From assembly GCF_009766085.1 (NCBI RefSeq), contig NZ_LMUF01000015.1, positions 1-64,000 on the forward strand: a DNA stretch of 64,000 nucleotides, written 5' to 3'. Of this stretch, positions 46,018 through 55,387 are shown piece after piece. The stretch comes from Burkholderia sp. S171. GTDB lineage: Bacteria; Pseudomonadota; Gammaproteobacteria; Burkholderiales; Burkholderiaceae. Within the stretch, counting starts at the first letter, position 1, and each line of letters opens with the position of its first letter. A model generated the notes under the pieces. It did no database searches. It saw only the letters and a program-made list of their open reading frames with translations, and was not told where the DNA came from. The position numbers and the translations under genes are program-made.

Positions 46018-46512
46018 TCAAGCCAGCGCGGGAATCCGCAGAACCTGTCCCGGGTAGATCTTGTCCGGGCTCTTGAGCATCGGTTTGTTGGCTTCGAAGA
46101 TAACGTCGTTCTTCGCGCCGTTGCCGTAGTATTTGTCGGCGATCTTCCAGAGATTGTCGCCGGAAGCCACAGTATGAAATTGCGAAACGGGTGTGGGGGT
46201 GGGTACGGTCAGTTGATCGTCGACCTTGTCCACATGCTGAACGTTACCCGCTGCCACGACGATCTTTTCCTTCGTCGCCTGATCCGCGGCCTGGCCGCTT
46301 ACCGTGACCGTATGCGACGCGCCATCGAAGCTGACTTGCAGGTTGTCGGCGTTCAAGCCTTGCGTGCGGATATACGCCGCGATTGCATCGCCGGCCGTTT
46401 TGTTGAGAGCCGCGATATCCGGTGCCGCTGCTGCGGGTGCTGCTTTAGCCGTGGTCGAAACAGCGCCGAATAACTTCTCGCCAGCGTCCTTGATGAAACT
46501 GAGAATGCCCAT
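46018..46512 (-). CDS. kbp: BON-LysM domain protein (Kbp/YgaU-like)
   Basis: A 164-residue cytoplasmic-type protein with a BON domain (about 40-100, IAAYIRTQGLNADNLQVSFD and VTVSGQAADQATKEK) followed by a LysM domain (about 113-162, FHTVASGDNLWKIADKYYG). E. coli Kbp (YgaU) has the same order and binds potassium. The ATG at 46512 begins MGILSFIKDAGEKLFG, as in Kbp, and is preceded by AGGAGTT; the longer frame is not conserved. There is no signal peptide. Monocistronic with its own terminator. Confidence 0.92.
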   Translation of the reverse strand: MGILSFIKDAGEKLFGAVSTTAKAAPAAAAPDIAALNKTAGDAIAAYIRTQGLNADNLQVSFDGASHTVTVSGQAADQATKEKIVVAAGNVQHVDKVDDQLTVPTPTPVSQFHTVASGDNLWKIADKYYGNGAKNDVIFEANKPMLKSPDKIYPGQVLRIPALA

Positions 46513-46828
46513 GTTGCAACTCCTGTAATAACCGGGTAGATCGGCCTGATAGAGCCGAGCCATTTAGTCTCCAGAACTAAGCGATAGTTCTCGGATTTCC
46601 CCGATGGAATTGTCAAACTGTGTAGGCAGGCATTTTGATGCGCATAAGGCAACAAAGCAAAAAAGATCCGGCAAGGCGGACACCCGGCAATGACGTCTGA
46701 CCGACCAAGGCTTCCACGTCACCACCGGGCGCCGCTTGACGGACCCCGCTTTATTGCACTTTCTGCAACCGGCTATGCGTATAGGTACATTACAGATGCG
46801 CGTATAAATTAGCCGGTTTTCAAGCAGT
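46513..46828. other. Intergenic region upstream of kbp
   Basis: About 315 bp, holding the kbp promoter and the 3' end of the glyoxylate operon. I see no strong terminator for glxR here and no RNA gene. Confidence 0.4.
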
Positions 46829-47710
46829 TCATTCGGTAACCTGATGATTCGACATCAGTTCCAGCGCCCGCACCATTCCCGAGTGATCCCACTCACGGCC
46901 GCCGTTCGCCACGCACACGCTGAACAACTGCTGCGCGCTCGCGGTATGCGGTAAAGCAAGACCCAGTTTCTTCGCACTTTCCAGCGCGAGGTTCAGATCC
47001 TTCTGATGCAATTCGATCCGAAAGCCCGGATTGAACGTGCGCTTCGTCATGCGCTCGCCGTGAACTTCCAAGATCCGCGATGCGGCGAAACCGCCCATCA
47101 ACGCACGCCGCACGCGCTCGGGATCTGCACCGGACTTAGACGCGAACAGCAACGCTTCGGCCACCGCTTCAATGTTCAACGCCACGATGATCTGGTTAGC
47201 GACCTTGCACGTTTGTCCCGCGCCGTTATCGCCGATAAGCGTCACGTTCTTGCCCATGACATCGAAGAGCGGCTTTGCACGTTCGAACGCCGCTTCCGGG
47301 CCGCCGACCATGATCGTCAACGAGGCTTCACGCGCCCCGACTTCACCGCCTGACACCGGCGCATCAAGATAATCGCAGCCCAGCGCGTTGATTTTCTTCG
47401 CGAACGCTTGCGTTTCGAGCGGTGAGATGGAGCTCATGTCGATCACGAGCTGGCCTTTCTCGAGTCCCTTCGCCACGCCGTCTTCAGCAAAGAGGACGTT
47501 AGCGACATCGGGGGTGTCCGGCACCATGATGACGACGATCTCGCTTGCTCGCGCGACGTCAGTCGAGCTGTCGACCAATTTGCCCAGTGAGCGCAGGTCG
47601 TCCGGCACGGGAAACGCGCCGTTCAGCACCAGCGAATGGCCTGCTTTCTTCAAATTGCGCGCCATGTGCGCGCCCATGATGCCAAGGCCGATAAATCCGA
47701 TTGTTGCCAT
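46829..47710 (-). CDS. glxR: Tartronate semialdehyde reductase
   Basis: Reduces tartronate semialdehyde to glycerate with NAD(P)H, the last step of the glyoxylate carboligase route. The 293-residue beta-hydroxyacid dehydrogenase has the cofactor loop GLGIMGAHMARN at the N-terminus, DAPVSGGEVGA for substrate binding, and the catalytic Lys169 in GAGQTCKVANQ. NGAFPVPDDL following strand 2 is typical of GlxR/GarR. It ends a gcl-hyi-glxR operon, 18 bp behind hyi. Confidence 0.94.
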   Translation of the reverse strand: MATIGFIGLGIMGAHMARNLKKAGHSLVLNGAFPVPDDLRSLGKLVDSSTDVARASEIVVIMVPDTPDVANVLFAEDGVAKGLEKGQLVIDMSSISPLETQAFAKKINALGCDYLDAPVSGGEVGAREASLTIMVGGPEAAFERAKPLFDVMGKNVTLIGDNGAGQTCKVANQIIVALNIEAVAEALLFASKSGADPERVRRALMGGFAASRILEVHGERMTKRTFNPGFRIELHQKDLNLALESAKKLGLALPHTASAQQLFSVCVANGGREWDHSGMVRALELMSNHQVTE

Positions 47711-47728
47711 TGCGTGTGTCTCCTCCAG

Positions 47729-48532
47729 TTATGCCACTGCGCGCGCAGTCTTCAGGCCAGCGATTTCCTGCAGCCAGACAAGGCCGGCTACGGTCGTGCC
47801 GCGCGGTTTGTATTCGCAACCGATCCAGCCGTCGTAGCCGATTGAGTCCAGCAGCGAGAACAGGAACGGATAGTTGATTTCTCCCGTGCCCGGCTCGTTG
47901 CGACCCGGGTTATCGGCCAGTTGAATATGGGCAATTGACGGCAGGTTGCGCTTGATCGTGGCAGCCAGTTCGCCTTCCATGCGCTGCATGTGATAGATGT
48001 CGTATTGCAGGAACAGGTTGTCCGACCCTACGTCGCGAATTACATCCAGTCCTTCTTGCGATTTGTTCAGCGCGAAGCCGGGGATATCGAAGTGATTGCA
48101 CGGCTCGACCAGCAGCCTGATGCCTTCTTTCTTCAACGCAGCGGCCGCGAACTTCAAATTTTCAACGATGGTCGCCCGCGCTTCCTCACGGCTCACCGAT
48201 GCCGGCGGAATGCCGACGAGACAGTTCAGCTGCGGCACGTTCAACGCCTTCGCGTACTCAATCGCGCGCGCCACGCCCTCACGGAATTCTTCCTTCCGAT
48301 CGGGCAGGCAGGCGATGCCACGCTCGCCGCCTTCCCAATTTCCAGCCGGCAAGTTATGCAGGACGAGCTGGAGATTGTTGGCGTCCAGACGTTGACGCAA
48401 GTCTGCCGCCGAGTACGGATACGGGAACAGGAACTCGACCGCTTCAAAGCCCGCATCGGCGGCCGCTGCAAAGCGGTCGAGGAACGGCACTTCGTTGAAC
48501 AGCATGGTCAGGTTGGCAGCAAATTTCGGCAT
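47729..48532 (-). CDS. hyi: Hydroxypyruvate isomerase
   Basis: A 267-residue TIM-barrel isomerase interconverting hydroxypyruvate and tartronate semialdehyde. It begins MPKFAANLTMLFNEVPFLDRF as Hyi proteins do and carries the metal-binding positions in EPCNHFDIPGF, QYDIYHMQRMEG, HIQLADNPGRNEPGTGEI and GCEYKPRG. Middle gene of the glyoxylate operon, 15 bp after gcl. Confidence 0.95.
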   Translation of the reverse strand: MPKFAANLTMLFNEVPFLDRFAAAADAGFEAVEFLFPYPYSAADLRQRLDANNLQLVLHNLPAGNWEGGERGIACLPDRKEEFREGVARAIEYAKALNVPQLNCLVGIPPASVSREEARATIVENLKFAAAALKKEGIRLLVEPCNHFDIPGFALNKSQEGLDVIRDVGSDNLFLQYDIYHMQRMEGELAATIKRNLPSIAHIQLADNPGRNEPGTGEINYPFLFSLLDSIGYDGWIGCEYKPRGTTVAGLVWLQEIAGLKTARAVA

Positions 48533-48547
48533 GATCTTTGTTCTCTC

Positions 48548-50323
48548 TCAGGCGTTGTACGCAATGGCCGTCGGTGCGTCCTGCTCGCTTTCGGCGAGTG
48601 GTTCGAATTCGTTGATCGCATCGATCTCCGTGCCCATCGCGATGTTCGTCACACGCTCGAGGATCACTTCAACAATGATCGGCACGCCGAATTCAGCGAG
48701 CATTCCCTGCGCCTTGCGAAGGGCGGGAGCGAGGTCTTCGGGATTGAAGACGCGCACTGCCTTGCAGCCAAGTCCTTCGGCCACTGCGACGTGATCGACG
48801 CCGTAACCGTTCAAATCGGGCGCGTTGATGTTCTCGAAGGCGAGCTGGACGCAGTAGTCCATATCGAAGCCGCGCTGTGCCTGACGGATCAGGCCAAGGT
48901 ACGAGTTATTCACGACCACGTGGATATACGGCAGCCGGAATTGCGCGCCAACGGCGAGCTCTTCGATCATGAACTGGAAGTCGTAATCGCCCGAGAGCGC
49001 GACGATCGGCCGTTGCGGGTCCGCTGCACGAACACCGAGCGCCGCCGGAATGGTCCAGCCGAGCGGGCCGGCCTGACCGCAATTGATCCAGTTGCGCGCT
49101 TTATACACATGCAGGAACTGAGCGCCGGCGATTTGCGAAAGACCAATCGTCGAGACGTAGCAGGTATCGCGGCCGAAGACCTTGTTCATCTCTTCGTAGA
49201 CGCGTTGCGGCTTCATCGGCACGTTGTCGAAGTGCGTCTTGCGATGCAGCGTGCGCTTGCGTTCCTGGCACTCGCCGACCCACGTGCCGCGATCCTTCAG
49301 CTTGCCCGCGGCCTTCCATTCACGTGCCACTTCGACGAACAATTCCAGCGCGAATTTAGCGTCGGAGACAATGCCGAGATCCGGGCCGAACACGCGGCCG
49401 ATCTGCGTCGGCTCGATATCGACGTGCACAAACGTACGGCCCTTCGTATAGACCTCGACGCTGCCCGTGTGACGATTAGCCCAGCGATTGCCGATACCGA
49501 GCACGAAGTCGGACGCGAGCATCGAAGCGTTGCCGTACCGGTGCGCCGTTTGCAAACCGCACATGCCGGCCATCAGCGGATGGTCGTCGGGGATCGCGCC
49601 CCAGCTCATCAGCGTGGGGATCACCGGCACGTTCATGATTTCAGCGAACTCGACCAGCAGATCCTCGGCCGCTGCATTCAGCACGCCGCCGCCGGAAACG
49701 ATCAACGGCCGCTCGGATGCGTTGAGCATCGCCAAGGCCTTTTCGACCTGACCACGCGAAGCTTTCGGCTTATAGACGGGAAGCGGTTCATACGTGTCGA
49801 TATCGAATTCTATTTCCGCGAGCTGCACATCGATCGGCAGATCGACCAGCACCGGACCCGGACGGCCTGAGCGCATCAAGTGGAATGCTTGCTGGAACAC
49901 GCGCGGCACGAGCGCCGGTTCGCGCACGGTCACCGCCCACTTGGTCACCGGCTTGGCGATCGATTCAATATCGACGGCCTGGAAGTCTTCTTTATAAAGA
50001 CGCGCACGCGGTGCCTGACCCGTAATGGCCAGAATAGGAATGGAATCAGCCTGGGCGGAATACAACCCGGTGATCATGTCCGTTCCCGCCGGTCCCGACG
50101 TGCCAATACACACGCCGATATTTCCCGGCGCCGCCCGCGTATAACCCTCGGCCATATGCGACGCGCCTTCTACGTGGCGTGCCAGCACATGTCCGATGCT
50201 GCCGGCCCGTTGCAGGGCGGAATAGAACGGGTTGATCGCCGCGCCCGGAACGCCGAACGCCATTTCGATCCCTTCTTTTTCCAGCACGAGAACGGCTGCG
50301 TCGACTGCTCGCATTTTTGTCAT
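48548..50323 (-). CDS. gcl: Glyoxylate carboligase (tartronate-semialdehyde synthase)
   Basis: Condenses two glyoxylates to tartronate semialdehyde and CO2 using thiamine diphosphate and FAD. The 591 residues match the family length. The N-terminal segment is [15 protein letters not shown], where the usual catalytic Glu of ThDP enzymes is replaced by Val in the AFGVPG loop, as in Gcl. The ThDP motif starts at [15 protein letters not shown] and continues to [12 protein letters not shown]. First gene of the operon with hyi and glxR, which feeds glyoxylate (from allantoin, glycolate or purine breakdown) to glycerate. Confidence 0.96.
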   Translation of the reverse strand: MTKMRAVDAAVLVLEKEGIEMAFGVPGAAINPFYSALQRAGSIGHVLARHVEGASHMAEGYTRAAPGNIGVCIGTSGPAGTDMITGLYSAQADSIPILAITGQAPRARLYKEDFQAVDIESIAKPVTKWAVTVREPALVPRVFQQAFHLMRSGRPGPVLVDLPIDVQLAEIEFDIDTYEPLPVYKPKASRGQVEKALAMLNASERPLIVSGGGVLNAAAEDLLVEFAEIMNVPVIPTLMSWGAIPDDHPLMAGMCGLQTAHRYGNASMLASDFVLGIGNRWANRHTGSVEVYTKGRTFVHVDIEPTQIGRVFGPDLGIVSDAKFALELFVEVAREWKAAGKLKDRGTWVGECQERKRTLHRKTHFDNVPMKPQRVYEEMNKVFGRDTCYVSTIGLSQIAGAQFLHVYKARNWINCGQAGPLGWTIPAALGVRAADPQRPIVALSGDYDFQFMIEELAVGAQFRLPYIHVVVNNSYLGLIRQAQRGFDMDYCVQLAFENINAPDLNGYGVDHVAVAEGLGCKAVRVFNPEDLAPALRKAQGMLAEFGVPIIVEVILERVTNIAMGTEIDAINEFEPLAESEQDAPTAIAYNA

Positions 50324-50465
50324 GAGTGTCTCCTTCCATTGTGTTCTGCTGCATTGCGCCGTTGCGCAATGTCGTTGAGGTGACTTTATGCGTATGCCAG
50401 AGTGTTGATAAGATCAGCCAGAGTCGTTTGATCCGATACAAAAAGTACGGAATGGAGGCAAGACA

Positions 50466-51377
50466 ATGGATCGCTTCAGGCAGATTGAGACGTTCGTAAA
50501 GGTCGCCGAGGCCGGCAGTCTGGCCGCGGCGGCGCTGGAGGAGGGGGTGTCGCCAGTGATTTTGGGGCGGCGTATTGATGCGTTGGAGAAGCGTCTGGGC
50601 GTCAAGCTGATGTACCGCTCCACCCGCCGGCTAGTGGTAAGCGAGGAGGGCGCGGCGTTCCTTGAGCGCTGCCGTGGACTGCTGGCCGACTGGAACCAGG
50701 CGGAAGACGAACTCGCCGATGGCCAGCGCACCGTCGACGGCCACTTGATTGTCTCCGCGCCGGCGGCCTTTGGACGAATGCACGTGGCGCCGCACGCGCC
50801 GGCTTTTCTCGTCGATAAACCCGCGTTACAGATGTCGTTTAACCTCAACGACCGCGTAGCCGACCTGATCCGCGAGGGTTACGACCTGTCGATCCGCATA
50901 GGCGGGGCGGTTGATCAGAACTTCGTTGCCGTGAAACTCGCCGATAACCGCCGCGTGGTCTGCGGCACGCCGGCGTATTTCAAGAAGCACGGCAAGCCGA
51001 AATCACTCGATGACCTGCCGCGCCACAACTGCCTCGCGTTCAATTTGCAGGGCGGGCAGAATCGCGGCTGGTATTTCCGTCGCAACGGCAAACTCGCGAC
51101 GGTGCGTGTCGCGGGCAACCTGGATTGCAACGACGGCGAATTGCTGCATCGATGGGTATCCGAAGGGCATGGGCTCGGCTGGCGCTCGACGTGGGAAATC
51201 CAGCGTCAACTGGCGACGGGCGAGCTGGAAACCGTGCTGGACGAGTTCGCGCTACCCGATTACGACATCCTCGCGGTCTATCCACAGCAGCGCTACGTGC
51301 CCGCAAAAGTGCGCTACTTCATTGATTATTTGAAGAAAATCTACGCACAGCCGGATTATTGGAACCGCGAACGGTGA
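50466..51377 (+). CDS. LysR family regulator divergent from gcl
   Basis: A 303-residue LysR regulator: MDRFRQIETFVKVAEAGSLA and the following helix-turn-helix (GVSPVILGRRIDALEKRLG) at about 1-60, then a periplasmic-binding-like effector domain (LIVSAPAAFGRMHVAP, SIRIGGAVDQNFVAVKLA). It is divergent from gcl across 142 bp, the usual layout for a LysR protein controlling its neighbour, so it probably regulates the glyoxylate operon; the inducer is not shown. The ATG at 50466 begins at the usual family position. Confidence 0.9.
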   Translation: MDRFRQIETFVKVAEAGSLAAAALEEGVSPVILGRRIDALEKRLGVKLMYRSTRRLVVSEEGAAFLERCRGLLADWNQAEDELADGQRTVDGHLIVSAPAAFGRMHVAPHAPAFLVDKPALQMSFNLNDRVADLIREGYDLSIRIGGAVDQNFVAVKLADNRRVVCGTPAYFKKHGKPKSLDDLPRHNCLAFNLQGGQNRGWYFRRNGKLATVRVAGNLDCNDGELLHRWVSEGHGLGWRSTWEIQRQLATGELETVLDEFALPDYDILAVYPQQRYVPAKVRYFIDYLKKIYAQPDYWNRER

Positions 51378-51457
51378 CTTTCAAGGCTTAGCGGACATAC
51401 AAAACCGCTAAGCCATTGAAAACACAGCGGAAGTAATACGCGAAGTGCGTAAATCAG

Positions 51458-51486
51458 TTGTGTGGCCGGCCGTATCTCGCTATAAT
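51458..51486 (+). promoter_or_regulatory. Sigma-70-type promoter of the rpsF operon
   Basis: TTGTGT (51458-51463) and TATAAT (51481-51486) are separated by 17 bp. A start site near 51493 would leave a leader of about 59 nt before rpsF, whose ribosome site is AAGGAG at 51541. Confidence 0.75.
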
Positions 51487-51551
51487 CGCTGGCTTCTCTC
51501 TTGCCGCACCGGTCCGACGCCCGGGTGGCTTTATATCCTCAAGGAGTAACA

Positions 51552-51953
51552 ATGCGTCATTACGAAATCGTATTTATCGTGCATCCGGATCAAAGCGAGC
51601 AAGTGCCCGCCATGATCGAACGGTACAAAACCACGATCACCACACACGGTGGTTCGATCCATCGCATCGAAGACTGGGGCCGCCGTCAGCTGGCTTACAT
51701 GATCGAGAAGCTTGCGAAGGCTCACTACGTGTGCATGAACATTGAATGCAGCCAGGAAACGCTCGAAGAACTGGAACACGCGTTCAAGTTCAACGACGCT
51801 GTGCTGCGTCACCTCATCGTCAAGCTGAAGAAGGCCGAAACCGGCCCGTCGCCGATGATGAAGGAAGTTCACCGCGAAGAAGCCAAGAAGGCGGCCAGCC
51901 AGCCGTCGACTGAAGCTCATGCAGCTCCGGCCGCAAGCTCGCAGGCAAACTAA
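51552..51953 (+). CDS. rpsF: 30S ribosomal protein S6
   Basis: Component of the small-subunit platform that pairs with S18 on 16S rRNA. The 133-residue product shows [37 protein letters not shown] and [12 protein letters not shown]. The C-terminal Ala/Ser-rich tail (about 110-133) is longer than in E. coli but usual in this family. The ATG at 51552 has a perfect AAGGAG 5 bp upstream. First gene of the rpsF-priB-rpsR-rplI operon. Confidence 0.98.
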   Translation: MRHYEIVFIVHPDQSEQVPAMIERYKTTITTHGGSIHRIEDWGRRQLAYMIEKLAKAHYVCMNIECSQETLEELEHAFKFNDAVLRHLIVKLKKAETGPSPMMKEVHREEAKKAASQPSTEAHAAPAASSQAN

Positions 51954-51996
51954 TCAAGAAGGCGACTTTTGAAGTCGTCGCGTCACCAGGAATCAA

Positions 51997-52296
51997 GTGA
52001 ACCGGCTGCAACTGACAGCAAGCGTTGTGGAGCGAGAACCGGTGCGGTACACCCCCGCCGGCGTCCCCATAGCGAGTTGCACGTTGCATCACCGTACGGA
52101 AGTTGTCGAAGCGGGCATTGCCCGGCAAATCGAACTGACTCTCCCGGCGGTCGCGGCCGGTGCTGCGAGCGGCAAGCTGGAAGGCCTCGTCATGGGCGTA
52201 GAAACGCTCTTCACGGGCTTCATGGCAAAGAAAAGCCGCAACGCGCGAACCCTGGTGTTTCACATCACAGAATTGCAGGATATTGGAAAGGACTGA
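51997..52296 (+). CDS. priB: Primosomal replication protein N (PriB)
   Basis: A 99-residue single-OB-fold ssDNA-binding protein that helps PriA reload DnaB at stalled forks. [20 protein letters not shown] and [18 protein letters not shown] are typical. It uses a GTG start at 51997, with AGGAA upstream. It sits between rpsF and rpsR, the conserved position, with the rpsR ATG only 2 bp after its stop. Confidence 0.96.
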   Translation: MNRLQLTASVVEREPVRYTPAGVPIASCTLHHRTEVVEAGIARQIELTLPAVAAGAASGKLEGLVMGVETLFTGFMAKKSRNARTLVFHITELQDIGKD

Positions 52297-52298
52297 AC

Positions 52299-52574
52299 AT
52301 GCCCCGCCCGACTGGTAAGAAATTCGACAAACGTCGTCAGCAACAAAACCCGCTCTTCAAGCGCAAGAAGTTCTGCCGTTTCACCGCGGCCAATGTCGAG
52401 TCTATCGACTACAAGGACACGGAAACGCTGAAGGACTTCGTTGGTGAGAACGGCAAGATCACGCCGGCTCGTCTGACAGGAACGAAGGCTCACTACCAAC
52501 GTCAGCTCGATACGGCTATCAAGCGCGCTCGTTTTCTCGCGCTGCTGCCGTACACCGACCTGCACAAGGCCTAA
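52299..52574 (+). CDS. rpsR: 30S ribosomal protein S18
   Basis: Platform protein that binds with S6. The 91-residue product contains [18 protein letters not shown] and the conserved core [19 protein letters not shown] followed by [12 protein letters not shown]. The start is the ATG at 52299, immediately after the priB stop; GGAAAGGA lies within the priB end. An upstream open frame in the same register is only the read-through of priB in another frame. Confidence 0.98.
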   Translation: MPRPTGKKFDKRRQQQNPLFKRKKFCRFTAANVESIDYKDTETLKDFVGENGKITPARLTGTKAHYQRQLDTAIKRARFLALLPYTDLHKA

Positions 52575-52602
52575 TCAGACGACGCAATAAGGAAAAAGCC
52601 AA

Positions 52603-53058
52603 ATGCAAATCATTCTTTTGGAAAAAGTCGTCAACCTGGGCAACCTGGGCGACATCGTTCGTGTCAAGGACGGTTACGCACGTAACTTCCTGATCCCGGG
52701 CAAGAAGGCCCGCCGTGCAACGAAGGACGCAATCGCGGAATTCGAAGTGCGCCGTGCTGATCTGGAAAAAGTGGCCGCTGAAAAGCTGGCAGCGGCTACG
52801 GCCCTGGGCGAAAAGCTGAGCGGTGCAACCGTTCAGATCTCGCAAAAGGCTGGCGTCGACGGTCGTTTGTTCGGTTCGGTGACGAACGCGGACATCGCCG
52901 AAGCGCTGAAGAAGCAAGGTCTGGCCGAAGTCGAAAAGTCGCAAGTGCGTCTGGCCGACGGCCCGCTGAAGCTGGTTGGCGATCACGCCATCCAGATCGC
53001 ACTGCACACCGACGTAGTTGTCGACGTGACGGTGTCGGTGCTCGGCGAACACGCTTAA
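52603..53058 (+). CDS. rplI: 50S ribosomal protein L9
   Basis: L9 binds 23S rRNA near the L1 stalk. The 151 residues have the N-terminal domain [19 protein letters not shown] with [15 protein letters not shown], a long connecting helix (about 42-75) and a C-terminal domain with [17 protein letters not shown]. Normal length. Last gene of the operon, followed by a terminator. Confidence 0.98.
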   Translation: MQIILLEKVVNLGNLGDIVRVKDGYARNFLIPGKKARRATKDAIAEFEVRRADLEKVAAEKLAAATALGEKLSGATVQISQKAGVDGRLFGSVTNADIAEALKKQGLAEVEKSQVRLADGPLKLVGDHAIQIALHTDVVVDVTVSVLGEHA

Positions 53059-53128
53059 GCGTATTTCGCTCGCCTTGACGGCCGGGCTTAGTCCCGCCGT
53101 CGATGCAAAAGCAATACCGCAGTAAAAG

Positions 53129-53164
53129 AAAGGCGGGAACCGCGAGCGGTTCCCGCCTTTTTGT
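53129..53164 (+). terminator. Terminator of the rpsF-rplI operon
   Basis: The perfect stem AAAGGCGGGAACCGC / GCGGTTCCCGCCTTTTT with a 2-4-base loop and a long T tail, 71 bp after rplI. It separates the ribosomal operon from dnaB. Confidence 0.93.
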
Positions 53165-53211
53165 TTTTCCGGCCTCGCCGCCGCCCGTCATTTCGCCGAT
53201 AATTCCTCCCC

Positions 53212-54600
53212 ATGAACGCACCGTCGAAAGATCCCCAACTGGATGCGCTGAAGGTCCCGCCGCATTCCATCGAAGCCGAGCAGTCCGTCATTGGCGGTTT
53301 GCTGCTGGATAACGCCGCATGGGACCGTATTGCGGACGTGATGTCGCACGGCGACTTCTACCGCTACGACCATCGGATCATTTACGAGGCGATCGGCAAG
53401 CTGATCGCGACCACGCGCCCAGCCGACGTGATCACCGTCTACGAGGCGCTGACGAATACCGGCAAGGCTGAGGAAGTCGGCGGCCTGGCGTACCTGAACG
53501 CGCTCGCGCAGAACACGCCGAGCGCCGCGAATATCCGCCGATACGCGGAAATCGTGCGGGATCGCGCGGTGTTGCGCCGTCTGGTGTCAGTCGCCGATGA
53601 AATTTCCGCCGATGCCTTTAATCCGCAAGGCAAGGAAGTGCGCCAGTTGCTGGACGAGGCCGAGGCGAAAGTGTTCTCGATCGCGGAAAGCGGCGCGCGC
53701 GGCACGCAGGGTTTTCTTGAGATTGGGCCGCTGCTGACGCAAGTGGTCGAGCGTATCGACACGCTTTATCACACCGCGAATCCAAGCGATGTGACGGGCA
53801 CGCCAACAGGTTTCGTCGATCTGGACCGCATGACGTCAGGTATGCACGGTGGTGAACTGATCATTGTGGCGGGGCGGCCGTCGATGGGTAAAACCGCGTT
53901 TTCCATGAATATTGGCGAATACGTGGCCGTGGAATATGGCCTTCCGGTCGCTGTGTTCTCGATGGAAATGCCGGGCACGCAGCTCACCATGCGGATGTTG
54001 GGCTCGGTCGGTCGTCTCGATCAGCACAGAATGCGTACCGGCCGTCTCACCGACGAAGACTGGCCGAAGCTCACGCACGCGGTGCAGAAAATGAGCGAGG
54101 CGCAGATTTTTATCGATGAAACGGGTGGTCTGAACCCGATGGAATTGCGCTCGCGCTCGCGCCGTCTGGCGCGGCAATGCGGCAAGCTGGGCCTGATTAT
54201 CGTGGATTATTTGCAGCTCATGTCCGGCTCCGGATCGGCCGGTGAAAACCGTGCGACCGAAATTTCGGAAATCTCGCGTTCGCTTAAAAGCCTTGCGAAG
54301 GAACTGGATGTTCCGGTGATGGCCCTGTCGCAGTTGAATCGCGGGTTGGAGCAGCGTCCGAATAAACGCCCGATCATGTCCGACTTGCGTGAATCCGGCG
54401 CTATCGAACAGGACGCGGACGTGATTCTTTTCATCTATCGCGACGAAGTCTACAACCCGGACAGCCCCGACAAAGGCACGGCCGAGATCATCATCGGTAA
54501 GCAGCGTAACGGGCCGATCGGTCCTATTCGCCTCACGTTCCAGGGTCAATACACGAAGTTCGAGAATTTTGCCGGTGCGCAGAATTTCTACGGCGACTAA
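53212..54600 (+). CDS. dnaB: Replicative DNA helicase DnaB
   Basis: The hexameric fork helicase. The 462 residues include an N-terminal primase-interacting domain (about 15-120, PPHSIEAEQSVIGGLLLDN) and a RecA-like motor with Walker A GRPSMGKT (221-228), Walker B LGLIIVDYLQLM, and MALSQLNRGLEQRPNKRP plus DLRESGAIEQDADVI toward the end. No intein is present. The position after the rpsF-priB-rpsR-rplI block is conserved in many proteobacteria. Confidence 0.98.
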   Translation: MNAPSKDPQLDALKVPPHSIEAEQSVIGGLLLDNAAWDRIADVMSHGDFYRYDHRIIYEAIGKLIATTRPADVITVYEALTNTGKAEEVGGLAYLNALAQNTPSAANIRRYAEIVRDRAVLRRLVSVADEISADAFNPQGKEVRQLLDEAEAKVFSIAESGARGTQGFLEIGPLLTQVVERIDTLYHTANPSDVTGTPTGFVDLDRMTSGMHGGELIIVAGRPSMGKTAFSMNIGEYVAVEYGLPVAVFSMEMPGTQLTMRMLGSVGRLDQHRMRTGRLTDEDWPKLTHAVQKMSEAQIFIDETGGLNPMELRSRSRRLARQCGKLGLIIVDYLQLMSGSGSAGENRATEISEISRSLKSLAKELDVPVMALSQLNRGLEQRPNKRPIMSDLRESGAIEQDADVILFIYRDEVYNPDSPDKGTAEIIIGKQRNGPIGPIRLTFQGQYTKFENFAGAQNFYGD

Positions 54601-54731
54601 GGGAATCTAGCAGGAAATTTGTTCGCCGCTGCTCCCGATTTGACGCCGGTCAGGGTGCGGCGGTGGTCCCGCGAAGGTACAATGTGGCAGTTTTATGTCA
54701 GCGCCATTTTGAGCCACTTTCCGGGATTTTC

Positions 54732-55358
54732 ATGTTCGGTCGATTCATGCCCACTGAGGGCAAATTTTTCGAAATCTTCAATGCGCACGCAAAGTGCATC
54801 GTTGACGCCAGTCACGAACTCGAACTGCTGATCGACAACATGGACCAGATGGAAGTCCATAAGCAGAACGTCCAGACCAACGAAAAACGTGCGGACAAGC
54901 TCACGCACGAAACCATCGACCTGCTTCACAAGACCTTCATCACGCCGCTCGATCGCGACGAAATCCACAAGCTCATCACGACGATGGACGACATTCTCGA
55001 CCTGATGGAAGACGTCGCCACGGCCATCTCGCTTTACGACGTGCGCGAATCGACCGCGGAAATGAGCCAGCTCGCGCATATCTGTACGGCCACGTCCGAG
55101 CGCGTGCAGCAAGCCGTCAAGCTGCTCGCCGACATGAAGCGCGCCAGCGAAATCCTCAAGATTTGCGAAGAAATCGACCGTCTGGAATCGGACGCCGACC
55201 GCGTGCTGCGCTCGGCCATGTCGAAACTCTTCCGCGAAGAGGACAACGTCAAGACGCTGATCAAGCTCAAGGCAATCTACGAATTGCTCGAGACGATCAC
55301 CGACAAATGCGAGGATGTCGCGAACATCATCGAAGGCATCGTGCTGGAAAACGCCTGA
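54732..55358 (+). CDS. DUF47 (PhoU-like) phosphate transport regulator
   Basis: A 208-residue helical protein of the DUF47/PhoU-like family, thought to modulate the adjacent Pit phosphate transporter. Typical segments are FGRFMPTEGKFFEIFNAHA, RADKLTHETIDLLHKTFITPLDR, and IKLKAIYELLETITDKCEDVANIIEGI, where the Asp/Glu-rich helices could bind metal clusters. The ATG at 54732 is favoured over the frame from 54663, which lacks family sequence. pit follows after 29 bp. Confidence 0.93.
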   Translation: MFGRFMPTEGKFFEIFNAHAKCIVDASHELELLIDNMDQMEVHKQNVQTNEKRADKLTHETIDLLHKTFITPLDRDEIHKLITTMDDILDLMEDVATAISLYDVRESTAEMSQLAHICTATSERVQQAVKLLADMKRASEILKICEEIDRLESDADRVLRSAMSKLFREEDNVKTLIKLKAIYELLETITDKCEDVANIIEGIVLENA

Positions 55359-55387
55359 TTTCAGCCGCGCCACTCACTCGATAAACG

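Noticed and set aside
47990-49870. 626-codon plus-strand frame opposite hyi and gcl
   Set aside because: Spans two well-supported genes on the other strand and has no recognisable domain.
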